A stretch of 64,000 bases of DNA from Ramlibacter aquaticus (GTDB lineage: Bacteria > Pseudomonadota > Gammaproteobacteria > Burkholderiales > Burkholderiaceae_C): assembly GCF_015159745.1 (NCBI RefSeq), contig NZ_JADDOJ010000009.1, positions 1 through 64,000 on the forward strand, in the 5' to 3' direction. The notes beneath the pieces were generated by a model. That model had not been told where the DNA came from. It was given only the letters and a program-made list of their open reading frames with translations, and did not search any database. The translations under genes were made by a program, and so were the position numbers. This document shows positions 16,333 through 24,633 of the stretch, piece by piece (position 1 is the first letter of the stretch; each line of letters opens with the position of its first letter).

Positions 16333-17337
16333 TTAGCGGGGACTCGATATAACCAGCAGCTTAAAGGTGTCCGGGACGGCTGCCGGTCGCTTCAAATGGT
16401 CCTTGTCGCCCGGCTCCTTGAAGTCCGCCGTAGGTGAGTACAGCTCGTGCAGCTCCGGATCCGCAACGATCGTTCGCGCACCCTGCGCGCTGGGGGTCGT
16501 GACTCCCACGAATTGGCCGGGAGGGCCTTCTTTGACCACGGTCAGCGTCCCATCAAGTCCATTTGGGCTGTAGGCAAAACCATCCATCCACGCGGCACCG
16601 TCCGCGCCTTTCCCGATCGGGACCTGCCCCATCACGACACCCCGCGACGGATCGCTAATTACCATGATCGCGTTCCGGCACACGCTGTACAGGCGCTCCT
16701 GAGGATCCATGGCGAGGCCGCTGGGTTCGTCGCAGGGCGCCAGGCTGTAGTGGCTGGTGATGCTCATCGATCGCGTGTCCAACACTGCCATCTGGGCCGT
16801 GTCTTCGATGTTGAAATACACCTGACCCTTGCCATTTGCCACGGCGAACTCCGGAACGCCGCCAGCCGGAATCGAGGCCGCAAGAACCTTCAGCGTCACC
16901 GCGTCCACCGCCGTCACGTCGTTGGACTTGCCGTTGAACGTGAAGACCCGCTGGGTGAGGCTGTCATAGATGATGGCGTCAGGTTTCTTCCCCACCTTGA
17001 CGGTCTCCAGCAGCTGGCCCGTGGTCATATCGAACACGCCCATCGAGTCCGAGGAGCCGTTGCTCGTGAACACGCGGTTGAGATCCGGGGCCGGCGCCGC
17101 ACCATGAACACCCGGGGTCGGTGAGAGCTGGAGCACCGGCTGGTGGGTCCGGGCGTCGATGACCTCAACGCGATCCATATGCGCCACGTAGACGCGATGC
17201 GCACGCGTGTCCGCGGTCACATAGTCCCACCGCGTCGCGCCAGGAATCGGGATCTCCTGCGTCAGCTGGGGGGCAGCATGCCCCACCGCCGACGATGCAA
17301 GCAATGCACAAGCAAGGGTGACTCTATTAAACATCAT
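16333..17337 (-). CDS. YncE-like periplasmic beta-propeller protein
   Basis: A 334-residue protein with a Sec signal peptide (MMFNRVTLACALLASSAVGH, cleavage near AA-PQ). The mature part is a seven-blade-type propeller with repeats such as RVYVAHMDRVEVIDART, RVFTSNGSSDSMGVFDM and RVFTFNGKSNDVTAVDA, characteristic of YncE/YVTN-type proteins. It lies 61 bases downstream of the TonB-dependent receptor on the same strand. In E. coli yncE also neighbours a TonB-dependent receptor gene (yncD/pqqU). It may bind a ligand or partner in the same uptake route. Confidence 0.8.
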   Translation of the reverse strand: MMFNRVTLACALLASSAVGHAAPQLTQEIPIPGATRWDYVTADTRAHRVYVAHMDRVEVIDARTHQPVLQLSPTPGVHGAAPAPDLNRVFTSNGSSDSMGVFDMTTGQLLETVKVGKKPDAIIYDSLTQRVFTFNGKSNDVTAVDAVTLKVLAASIPAGGVPEFAVANGKGQVYFNIEDTAQMAVLDTRSMSITSHYSLAPCDEPSGLAMDPQERLYSVCRNAIMVISDPSRGVVMGQVPIGKGADGAAWMDGFAYSPNGLDGTLTVVKEGPPGQFVGVTTPSAQGARTIVADPELHELYSPTADFKEPGDKDHLKRPAAVPDTFKLLVISSPR

Positions 17338-17398
17338 TGATCTTCCAAAAGGCGACCGTTCGCAGACCGCAAGCTCGATTGTGGACTCTGATCCCAGC

Positions 17399-19999
17399 TC
17401 AGAGGGAGACGTTCAGCCCGATCTGGTAGGTGGGGCCGTAGAACTCGCGCTGGATGGGCTTGATGGCGCTGCCTTCGGAAAACCGCAGCGGCGTGTTGGT
17501 CAGGTTCTTGCCGCTCAGGAAGATGGAAACGGTCTTGCTGATGGCGTACGAGGCCCCGATGTCGAGCGACAGGCGAGGCTCGGAGAAGACGTCTGTGCTG
17601 CTGTCGCCGCCGACAGCCCACAGGTTACGCGAGAGGTAGTAGGCAGCGACCCTCAGGTTGACCCCGTTGCGCTCGTAGAAGACCGCTGCGTTGAGCGTGT
17701 GGCGCGAGGTCGACGGAAGCGTCGAGGACTCGCCGGGACGGATCTCGAACTTGGAGTCCACGAAGGTGTAGTTTAGGTCGGTGCCCAGACCGCCCCAGAA
17801 GCCAGGGAGCTGCTTGTAGCGCTGCTCGTAGTTGAATTCAACACCACGGGCATGCGCATGGCTGCTGTTCGAATAGGAGATGACGTGCGCCACACCAACG
17901 AAACCAGCGAACAACCCGTTGTTGGGGAAGGTCTGGTTCGTCACGCTGTTGACGATGTAGTTCTTGAACTCCTTGTCGAACAAGCCCAGCGAAAGGATAC
18001 CCGCATCGGGCAGGTACTTCTCGATCGCCACGTCGAATGCGTTTGACGTGATCGGCTTGAGGTCGGGATTTCCCTGGGAAACGAAGCCCGAGGACGGGTT
18101 GATGTTCAACGACGGGGTCACCTGATTGAACCCGGGCCGCGCAATCGCTGTGGAGTAGGCTGCCCGCAGGTAGGTCGACGGCTGCAATTCGTAGCGGCCC
18201 TGGAGGCTGGGGAAGAAGTTCGTGTAGTTCACGTCCTTCGCCACAGGGGAAATGAACGCGTTTCCGGAGGCATCCACGCCCTTGGCGTTGGCAGCGTAGT
18301 GGGCGTGCGTGGTTTCGACGCGCAGTCCCCCCAGCACACTCCACGGCCCCTGACTCATCTGGTACTGCCCGTACCCCGCATAGACGCTCTCCCGGGCCGT
18401 CAGTTGCTGGAGCGCGGCGTTGGTCGCATTGCTGGAGGAAATGGTCTGGTCGCCGGCGAACAGGTTCTGCAGCAGGCCAGGGGTCATCTGCGGTCCGTTG
18501 TTGTACTGACCGTCATAGAAGTTGACGTTGCCACCACTCGAGGCAGAGGTGAGCGGCAGCGCAGGCAGCCCACTGTACGAATAGGGCTGGCCCACCGCAG
18601 TGCGAATGCGCGCGCGAGCGCTGAGGCCGGTCTTGATCGACTCGTCTTCAACGTCGAATAGCTTCATCGGTGTCGTGAAGTTCAGCGCAGCAGAGTTCTC
18701 CTGGTCGTGGATGGTCTGCGTGCTGTTCTGGAACTTCACCAGGGTGTAGTTGGCCGGATTCAGGTAATCCACGCCATTGGAAACAGTGAATCGCGGCGTG
18801 TTGCCGGCGCCGGAATTTGCGTAGCTGATCGTGCCCGTGGCTGGCGTGTAATTGAAGTCCGAGTTGTAGTCGTAGAGCTTGTCGTACGAACCGCGCGTGT
18901 GCCCGACCCGATAGTCCAGCTCCTGGTCGCCCCAGGTGTTCCGCCCACCCAGTACAAACACCTTGTTGTTGATCCGCTCCTTTTCGTCGCGCAGGGTCTT
19001 GTCGAATCCGTTGGCCGTCAGACCATCGGTGAACACACCGTTGGAGAGCGTGGGGTTCCCGTCCGGAGTGACGGTCAAGCGGTTGCGCAGCACCGTCTCC
19101 GTGTAACCGGCGTCGAAGGCGCGAACATAGTACGACTGGGTGGCGTCCGGCTGGTAGCCAAGGTCGAAACCCAGCCCGTGCCGCTTCCGGTTGTACTGGT
19201 AGTAGCGCTGGTCCCAGCCGGCGCTGGCCAGTGAAGGGTGCACACCGTCATCCAGGTAGCTGGGCTCAACATCGTCGATGCCGCGCTTGTCGCCGTAGTA
19301 GGTCGCGGTCACGACCACCGTGAACGGGCGATCGGAATAGCCGGCCACGCCGCCGCCCGAAGAGCCGACACCGAAGCGGCCGCCGGCGGACAGCGAAATG
19401 TCCTGGATCGAAGTGCCTCGCAGAGGTTCGTACCCGGTGCCCAGGCGTGCATCAAAGAACGGCTTTCCGTTCAGGGGCGCGGTCTTGGGCGTGATTTCGA
19501 TCGTGCCGCCCAGGGCCTCCGCATCCTGCTCGGGCTTGTTGGTCTTCGTCACGGTGATGGCACCGACCAGCCCGGTCGGAATCGCATCGAGTGCGACGGC
19601 ACGCCCACCACCAAAGGGTGAGGCGTTATTGGAAGGCGGCAGTCTCAGGCCGCCGAAGGTGGTGCTGTTCAGGTCCGCGTCGAGCCCGCGGATGTTGATG
19701 TAGCGGCCCTCTCCGGTATCAGTTTCCAGAGAAATCCCCGGGATGCGGCGAACCGATTCCGCGATGTTGACGTCGGGAAGCTTGCGCATCTGCTCGACCG
19801 TCATCACGTTGATCAGGTTCGGTGCTTCCTCCTGAGCCAGGCGCGCCGTGCCCTCGGTGGTGCGTTGAGCTTCAATCACCACCGCATTGAGCGCGGTGGT
19901 GGGGCGTGCAGCCGTGGACGCGTCCTGTGCGAAGACCGGAACAGCGTAGGCCTGGGCGATCAGCAGCGGGAGAATCGCCTTGCGGAATGAGGAGGACAT
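17399..19999 (-). CDS. TonB-dependent outer-membrane receptor
   Basis: An 866-residue receptor for active uptake of a large or scarce ligand. A signal peptide (residues 1-24, ending VFA-QDA) is followed by a TonB-box-like segment (LNAVVIEAQ), a plug domain (about 50-170: LPDVNIAESVRRIPGISLE, GEGRYINIRGLDADLN) and a 22-strand barrel ending in the aromatic-type final strand YQIGLNVSL. The plug wording is like the Xanthomonas/Caulobacter-type receptors rather than small siderophore receptors. The ligand is unknown. A degenerate copy of the plug coding region lies at 33015-33203. Confidence 0.9.
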   Translation of the reverse strand: MSSSFRKAILPLLIAQAYAVPVFAQDASTAARPTTALNAVVIEAQRTTEGTARLAQEEAPNLINVMTVEQMRKLPDVNIAESVRRIPGISLETDTGEGRYINIRGLDADLNSTTFGGLRLPPSNNASPFGGGRAVALDAIPTGLVGAITVTKTNKPEQDAEALGGTIEITPKTAPLNGKPFFDARLGTGYEPLRGTSIQDISLSAGGRFGVGSSGGGVAGYSDRPFTVVVTATYYGDKRGIDDVEPSYLDDGVHPSLASAGWDQRYYQYNRKRHGLGFDLGYQPDATQSYYVRAFDAGYTETVLRNRLTVTPDGNPTLSNGVFTDGLTANGFDKTLRDEKERINNKVFVLGGRNTWGDQELDYRVGHTRGSYDKLYDYNSDFNYTPATGTISYANSGAGNTPRFTVSNGVDYLNPANYTLVKFQNSTQTIHDQENSAALNFTTPMKLFDVEDESIKTGLSARARIRTAVGQPYSYSGLPALPLTSASSGGNVNFYDGQYNNGPQMTPGLLQNLFAGDQTISSSNATNAALQQLTARESVYAGYGQYQMSQGPWSVLGGLRVETTHAHYAANAKGVDASGNAFISPVAKDVNYTNFFPSLQGRYELQPSTYLRAAYSTAIARPGFNQVTPSLNINPSSGFVSQGNPDLKPITSNAFDVAIEKYLPDAGILSLGLFDKEFKNYIVNSVTNQTFPNNGLFAGFVGVAHVISYSNSSHAHARGVEFNYEQRYKQLPGFWGGLGTDLNYTFVDSKFEIRPGESSTLPSTSRHTLNAAVFYERNGVNLRVAAYYLSRNLWAVGGDSSTDVFSEPRLSLDIGASYAISKTVSIFLSGKNLTNTPLRFSEGSAIKPIQREFYGPTYQIGLNVSL

Positions 20000-20145
20000 G
20001 GCGTCAGGTCGGGTTGTTACAAAACCCGCGAGGCTATGGGCGCTCTATGACTCGACCGTGACGACTGAAAGGCTTGTGACCCTCCAGGGACACGGGCTGG
20101 CGGTCATACGTCTTTCACATCGGGGGCGCATGGCGCCACAGCCGC

Positions 20146-20922
20146 CTACAGCTCCAGCTGGCAGGCGGTATAGAAGGAGAACCGGTTGGCGGCGACACCC
20201 TGAATCCCGCGGCCAACGGAGATGAGCAGATTCCGCCCTTCCGTCAGCTTGATGGTTGCCCCGACGTTGAATCCGCTAGTGGACGGCGCATCGCTCGCCA
20301 TCGGGCTGCGGTGAAAGATCTCCCCACCCAGGCTCAAGGCGTCGCCGAAAGAGCGCTGGACGAGCGCTCCGAAGTACCAGCTGCTGCGGGCGGTCGCTGC
20401 CCGATTCACGAGATACCCGACGCCGGCGTCCCAGGTCCAGGCGCCAGATGTCTTCTGGACCCAGAGCGGAAGCAACAGTTGCGCGCGTCCATTGCCAAGC
20501 CCGCGAGCGGCATCACCCGTCGGCAGGAAAGCCGTTGGGTAGATCGCAGCCATCCACCCCTCTTCTGGGCGATTGAGGAACCTGTACTTCACGCCCAGTT
20601 CAGCGTCACCCAGGCCGGCCTGCGAACCCGCGCCCGATGCACTGGAAAACGCCAAGGGAATAGCGATGTGGCACTGCGTTTCGGCCGCACAGCCGTAATT
20701 CACGTCTGCTGAGAGGGCCCCCGCCCGGCCCTGGTCGGCACGCGTTCCCTGAGCTGACAGATTCACTTCAGTATGGAAGCGATCCACCGGCTGCGGATCG
20801 TCTGTCAAGAATGGCGGACCTGCGAGTGAGACTGTGCTGCACCACGCGATCACAGCGAGCACCGCTGACTTTCCGGCAGTCCTCAAGGAGGAACGCCGCC
20901 GAGGGCTCGCAAGTTTCCACAT
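20146..20922 (-). CDS. Outer-membrane transporter-like protein (phenol MetA-pathway family)
   Basis: A 258-residue protein with a signal peptide and the family-typical start of the mature part (GPPFLTDDPQPVDRFHTEV). The remainder is amphipathic beta strands (SSASGAGSQAGLGDAELGVK, YPTAFLPTGDAARGLG, SLGGEIFHRSP). It resembles the predicted outer-membrane channel family named after the MetA pathway of phenol degradation. It sits downstream, on the same strand, of the DUF347 gene. The substrate is unknown. Confidence 0.7.
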   Translation of the reverse strand: MWKLASPRRRSSLRTAGKSAVLAVIAWCSTVSLAGPPFLTDDPQPVDRFHTEVNLSAQGTRADQGRAGALSADVNYGCAAETQCHIAIPLAFSSASGAGSQAGLGDAELGVKYRFLNRPEEGWMAAIYPTAFLPTGDAARGLGNGRAQLLLPLWVQKTSGAWTWDAGVGYLVNRAATARSSWYFGALVQRSFGDALSLGGEIFHRSPMASDAPSTSGFNVGATIKLTEGRNLLISVGRGIQGVAANRFSFYTACQLEL

Positions 20923-21070
20923 TTACTGCTTCTGCTTCTTATCGCGTCATCGAGCGAGGGGCGAAGCGGCCAAGCGGCCGAAGCGCTTCACCCCGCGAAA
21001 CCAAGCGACGCTCTTGAGCTTATGCAAGGGATGCTCGAAGCAGGCGGCGCATCATCCCACCGAACCGGAT

Positions 21071-21877
21071 TCAGCCTGGGGCACCCTTGGTGGCAGGTCT
21101 TTGGGGAAACATCCAAACACAGCCCGTCATGAAGAGCAGCAGAGCCGCAGATGCGTACAAACGACTGAGATGCAGTCCCCCCTGCGATACAGGCTTATCC
21201 AGGAGGTCACCCAAGGTCGCACCCAGCGGGCGGGTAAGAATGAACGCCGACCAAAAAAGCGCGGTGCGCGAGATGCGAGTCCAGAAGTAAAGCATAGCGA
21301 CAACCACCAGGCCTGCACCGAAGACCAGTGCGGCGATCTCGAACCCAAGACCCAATCCGCCCAGATCTTCGTCGGCCGACCAGTCCCCCAGCGCGGTGCC
21401 CAGCGTTTGAGAAAACAAGATGGTGACCCAGTAGAACCATTCCGCTTTCGGCGTTGTGATGCTCTGAACCGACACTGTTCGCTCGGACGCGTACCAGGCG
21501 CCAAGGCTCAAGGCCAGCAAGGCGGCCACGAGAGCGACGCCCCCTGGATAGCCAAGGCCGAGTGTGCGGTCCGCGAAATCAGCGACGGTGGTGCCCAATG
21601 TCGTGGTGCCGACGATCGTTGCCCAGTACAAGACCGGCTGGAATCGGTCGGACCTGACTTGGGCGGCCACGAGCGCAACGAAAATCGCGGTGAAGATCGC
21701 GCACCCGACGAGGTAGCCCAGGTTCAGCGACATCGTGACCCAGTCGCCACCCGTCTCGCCCAAGGTGGTCGCCGCGACCTTGACGATCCAGAAGCCCAAG
21801 GTGACCGCAGGCACCTTACTCACAGCCGACTGAATTTCTGATTGATGTTCCGTCACGCGAGCTGATTCATAAGACAT
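21071..21877 (-). CDS. DUF347 repeat membrane protein (COG4705-like)
   Basis: A 268-residue inner-membrane protein with about eight helices arranged as four repeats, each with a T-x-LG-x-x-x-x-D core: VAATTLGETGGDW, GTTTLGTTVADF, SQTLGTALGDW and TRPLGATLGDL. These repeats define DUF347. The physiological role is unknown. A ribosome site AAGGG precedes the ATG at 21877. Confidence 0.8.
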   Translation of the reverse strand: MSYESARVTEHQSEIQSAVSKVPAVTLGFWIVKVAATTLGETGGDWVTMSLNLGYLVGCAIFTAIFVALVAAQVRSDRFQPVLYWATIVGTTTLGTTVADFADRTLGLGYPGGVALVAALLALSLGAWYASERTVSVQSITTPKAEWFYWVTILFSQTLGTALGDWSADEDLGGLGLGFEIAALVFGAGLVVVAMLYFWTRISRTALFWSAFILTRPLGATLGDLLDKPVSQGGLHLSRLYASAALLLFMTGCVWMFPQRPATKGAPG

Positions 21878-22007
21878 AAGCTAGCCCTTTCTTGTCGGGA
21901 TCATACGGAGCTAATCACGCGGCTGTGTGTAGGTCCACGAGTCGTCCGGGCATCGCTGCCAGTTGCAGAGCAGAGTGTTGCTCGATCGAAGCAAGGACCG
22001 TCGGACG

Positions 22008-22232
22008 TCAAAAGGACTCCTCAGTTTCCGACGCGGGAAGCAACTCGTGGATTCGCATTCGTACGTTCCCCGCCCGGTCAGACCCGGCGCGGGTTTCAAT
22101 TTCAATCAGCATCTCGTCGGCTACGACCAGCATAGAGTCGCGGTCTCGCGCGTTCCGCAACAGCTCCCGAAACCGCTCGGCCACAACGGGCACACGTGCG
22201 AACGTGCGCTCGCAAACATCAAAGAGGTACAT
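22008..22232 (-). CDS. Unknown small protein, third gene of an overlapping operon
   Basis: A 74-residue protein (MYLFDVCERTFARVPVVAER; later DSMLVVADEMLIEIETRAG). Its ATG (22232) overlaps the end of the upstream gene (stop at 22219) by 14 bases, which suggests coupled translation. It is helical and soluble. Family not recognised. Confidence 0.55.
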   Translation of the reverse strand: MYLFDVCERTFARVPVVAERFRELLRNARDRDSMLVVADEMLIEIETRAGSDRAGNVRMRIHELLPASETEESF

Positions 22233-22539
22233 ACGCACTCCAGCTAGCGATCGTCTGCTCACAGGTCGGTCCAATAGGTACCCGCGTTGCTGACTCGACG
22301 CTTGAGATTGCAGATTCAGCAACTTGTAGAGCTTCTTGCCGCACCTCAACCTGCTCCAGGTAGCCCGCAGCTAGCAGCCGATCGATCAGCTCGCGTGATC
22401 CTGCCCCCAGAGCCGCCTCGATCTCGGTAACGGTCTTCTCGCCGACCACGAAGAACAGCACGGCACGCTCTCGCAGGGAAAGAGCACGAGAGCCCGGAAG
22501 CAGTTCCTCGTGCCCAAGGATGCTCTTCTTCAGTTGCAT
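22219..22539 (-). CDS. Winged-helix-like regulator candidate
   Basis: A 106-residue protein. The segment SLRERAVLFFVVGEKTVTEI, then EAALGAGSRELIDRLLAAGYLEQV, has the pattern of a winged helix-turn-helix with the recognition helix SRELIDRLLAAGY. It overlaps both neighbours by about 10 bases, so three genes are co-translated. The start at 22539 is chosen because residues upstream are low-complexity. The target is unknown. Confidence 0.55.
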   Translation of the reverse strand: MQLKKSILGHEELLPGSRALSLRERAVLFFVVGEKTVTEIEAALGAGSRELIDRLLAAGYLEQVEVRQEALQVAESAISSVESATRVPIGPTCEQTIASWSAYVPL

Positions 22540-22865
22540 ACGGGCATCCCAGGGTGAACAGCTTCGGCTGGGCAACGGCGCATGCATCGTACTGCGGCTT
22601 GCCGCACATCCAGCTCCACTTGCTGCGCGATTTCGTGACTGAGTTCGCTGAGAAGCACTGCGGGCAATCGCAGCGGAAGTCCCAGCCGCTGCTGAATGCG
22701 AAGCCGAAGATAGGCCTTGGAAGATGCTGGAAAGCTTCGCTTCGCAACATGGGACGGCCACTTGGCCAAAAGGCGTCGCAAGGCACCCGTCAGCACCAAG
22801 TAATCAGTTTCGTATTGTTCCGGCCGAGCGGCTCGCCCGACCTTCCATAGGAAAAAATTGAGCAT
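22530..22865 (-). CDS. Unknown basic protein, first gene of an overlapping operon
   Basis: A 111-residue basic protein (FFLWKVGRAARPEQYETDYL; VLTGALRRLLAKWPSH). Its stop overlaps the start of the next gene by 10 bases, matching the coupling seen between the second and third genes. This regular overlap is the main reason to accept it. Family not recognised. Confidence 0.45.
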   Translation of the reverse strand: MLNFFLWKVGRAARPEQYETDYLVLTGALRRLLAKWPSHVAKRSFPASSKAYLRLRIQQRLGLPLRLPAVLLSELSHEIAQQVELDVRQAAVRCMRRCPAEAVHPGMPVCN

Positions 22866-23039
22866 CGTTGTTGCGCTTTAGAGCTGCGGAATGTGCATGG
22901 CTAACGTGACGCTCCTGTGAAGATTCAGCCTGTATTCGGACACTGCTTGCGGACGTTGATGGCGGCGGCGCGGGCGTATGCCGCTATGGCGCGCCGCCGC
23001 CGAAGCGGGCGCAGCATGCCCCCGGAGCACGCCACAAAC

Positions 23040-23320
23040 CCCGCACCGAGCTGAATCGTTTGGATGCGCTGCAGTCGCCGGTGTCGGTGATGCGCTTCGA
23101 ACGCGAGAGCGCGGGCGAGCTGCTGCACTTGGAGACCAAGCGCTTGGACCACACCAAGGGCGGGGGCACCGCATCACCGGCCAGGGCGCACCGAACCCGC
23201 GGCGTTGGCTGGGAAACTGTTCACCTGGCGATCGACTACTTCCCTCGCGTCGCGCTAGCAGCCATCAAGCCCGACGAGAGCGAGGCCGCCTGCGTGCAGC
23301 TCCTACGCGCAGACGTGTGA
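23040..23320 (+). pseudogene. IS481-family transposase relic
   Basis: Pieces of an IS481-type DDE transposase are readable in more than one frame: VMRFERESAGELLHLETKRL (the first D/E region of the catalytic domain), then GHRITGQG in another frame, then GVGWETVHLAIDYFPRVALA. At least two frameshifts and the loss of both ends make it a dead fragment of roughly 280 bases. Confidence 0.7.
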
Positions 23321-23413
23321 ATGAACTCCCGGCGATTCCGATTCCCTAGTCGGTCACCCATCCGGGATTGAACCGTTCTTCCGGTCTTTGCGTCCACTTC
23401 ACCCACCGAAACA

Positions 23414-23713
23414 ATGACCCGGCACGCCGGTGGGTTGTGGAACAGCTCATTCGACGGAACAGAGGTCCCGCCGCCACCGATCAGGCAGTACGCCCGAATC
23501 CTCGGGCACTGGGTCCACGAGCTCGGCCTGGACCGCGCTGAGTACGGTACACACTCAATGCGCAGTACAAAGGCGACTCTGATCTACCGTCGAACCAAGA
23601 ATCTGCGCGCGGTTCAATTGCTTCTCGGGCACTCCAAGCTGGAGTCGACGGTAAGGTACCTCGGGATCGAGGTCGACGATGCTCTGGAAATCTCTGAGCA
23701 GACCGAGATCTGA
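23414..23713 (+). pseudogene. C-terminal fragment of a tyrosine integrase
   Basis: Only the catalytic end is left: YGTHSMRSTKATLIYRRTKN (an H-x-x-R box, H-S-M-R) and LLLGHSKLESTVRYLGIEVD (G-H and the nucleophile Y). No N-terminal or core-binding domain precedes it; the sequence upstream is the IS481 relic. The wording matches a widespread orphan-recombinase family of beta/gammaproteobacteria. Confidence 0.75.
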
Positions 23714-23937
23714 TCGACGGGGCGGATGCCCCTACAGGTGAACGGGGCGGCGAATCACGCACGACTGCTGTGAGGTCCTGAGCCAACCTCACACTCTCGG
23801 ATAGAAGCTGCTCGATGCAGAGGGTTCGAGAACGTTCCGACGGTTGCTAAACGTGGGAAAGCATGCGCTTTAATCAAAGTCTCGGCTGCCTGCTGCGGGT
23901 GCCATCGAAAACGACATCGCTGAACGCTCTGCTTTAC

Positions 23938-24630
23938 CTAGTCTGCAATCAGTCGATACCCGATCGCGGTTTCAGTCAGCAGGTGCCTGGGTTTCGCGGG
24001 GTCGGCTTCGAGCTTCGACCTGAGATGCCCCATGTAGATGCGCACGTAATGCGTCTGCTCGGCATGTGGCCCTCCCCACACCTGTTGCAGCAGTTGCCGA
24101 TGGGTGAGCACGCGTCCTGCATTAGCCACCAAGATGGACAGCAGCCTGTATTCGATGGGTGTGAGATGGACATCCTGGCCACCGCGCCGGACGATGCGCG
24201 CCTCCCTGTCGATCTCTACGTCACCAAACCGGAAGGATCCCGCCGCCTCCATCTCGAGGCCCGCCCGCGGACGCCGCAGGTTTGCGCGAACCCGCGCCAG
24301 CATTTCGCCCACGCCGAATGGCTTGGTGAGGTAATCGTCGGCCCCCGCATCCAGGGCGTCGATCTTGTCCTGCTCACCGGCCCTGGCTGAAAGCACAATG
24401 AGGGGAACCGACGACCTGCCGCGAACCTGACGAATCAGTTCGATGCCGTCACCGTCCGGCAAGCCAAGATCGACCAGGAGCAAATTCACCTCGTGGGATT
24501 CGACGGCGCGGGCTCCCTCCTGCAAGGTGCCTGCCTCTTCCACACGCCAGCCTTCGGCTTCCAAGGCTGTGCGCACGAAGCGGCGGATACCCGGGTCGTC
24601 TTCAACGATGACGGCAAGATTGGCTCGCAT
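23938..24630 (-). CDS. kdpE: KdpE response regulator
   Basis: A 230-residue OmpR-family response regulator. The receiver has acidic residues (VEDD), the phospho-acceptor aspartate in LLLVDLGLPDGDG (about D52) and the conserved K in YLTKPFG. The C-terminal winged helix ends with the typical TETAIGYRLI. It is activated by KdpD, whose stop codon lies 3 bases upstream of its start, and turns on the kdp operon when potassium is low or turgor falls. Confidence 0.95.
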   Translation of the reverse strand: MRANLAVIVEDDPGIRRFVRTALEAEGWRVEEAGTLQEGARAVESHEVNLLLVDLGLPDGDGIELIRQVRGRSSVPLIVLSARAGEQDKIDALDAGADDYLTKPFGVGEMLARVRANLRRPRAGLEMEAAGSFRFGDVEIDREARIVRRGGQDVHLTPIEYRLLSILVANAGRVLTHRQLLQQVWGGPHAEQTHYVRIYMGHLRSKLEADPAKPRHLLTETAIGYRLIAD

Positions 24631-24633
24631 GGG

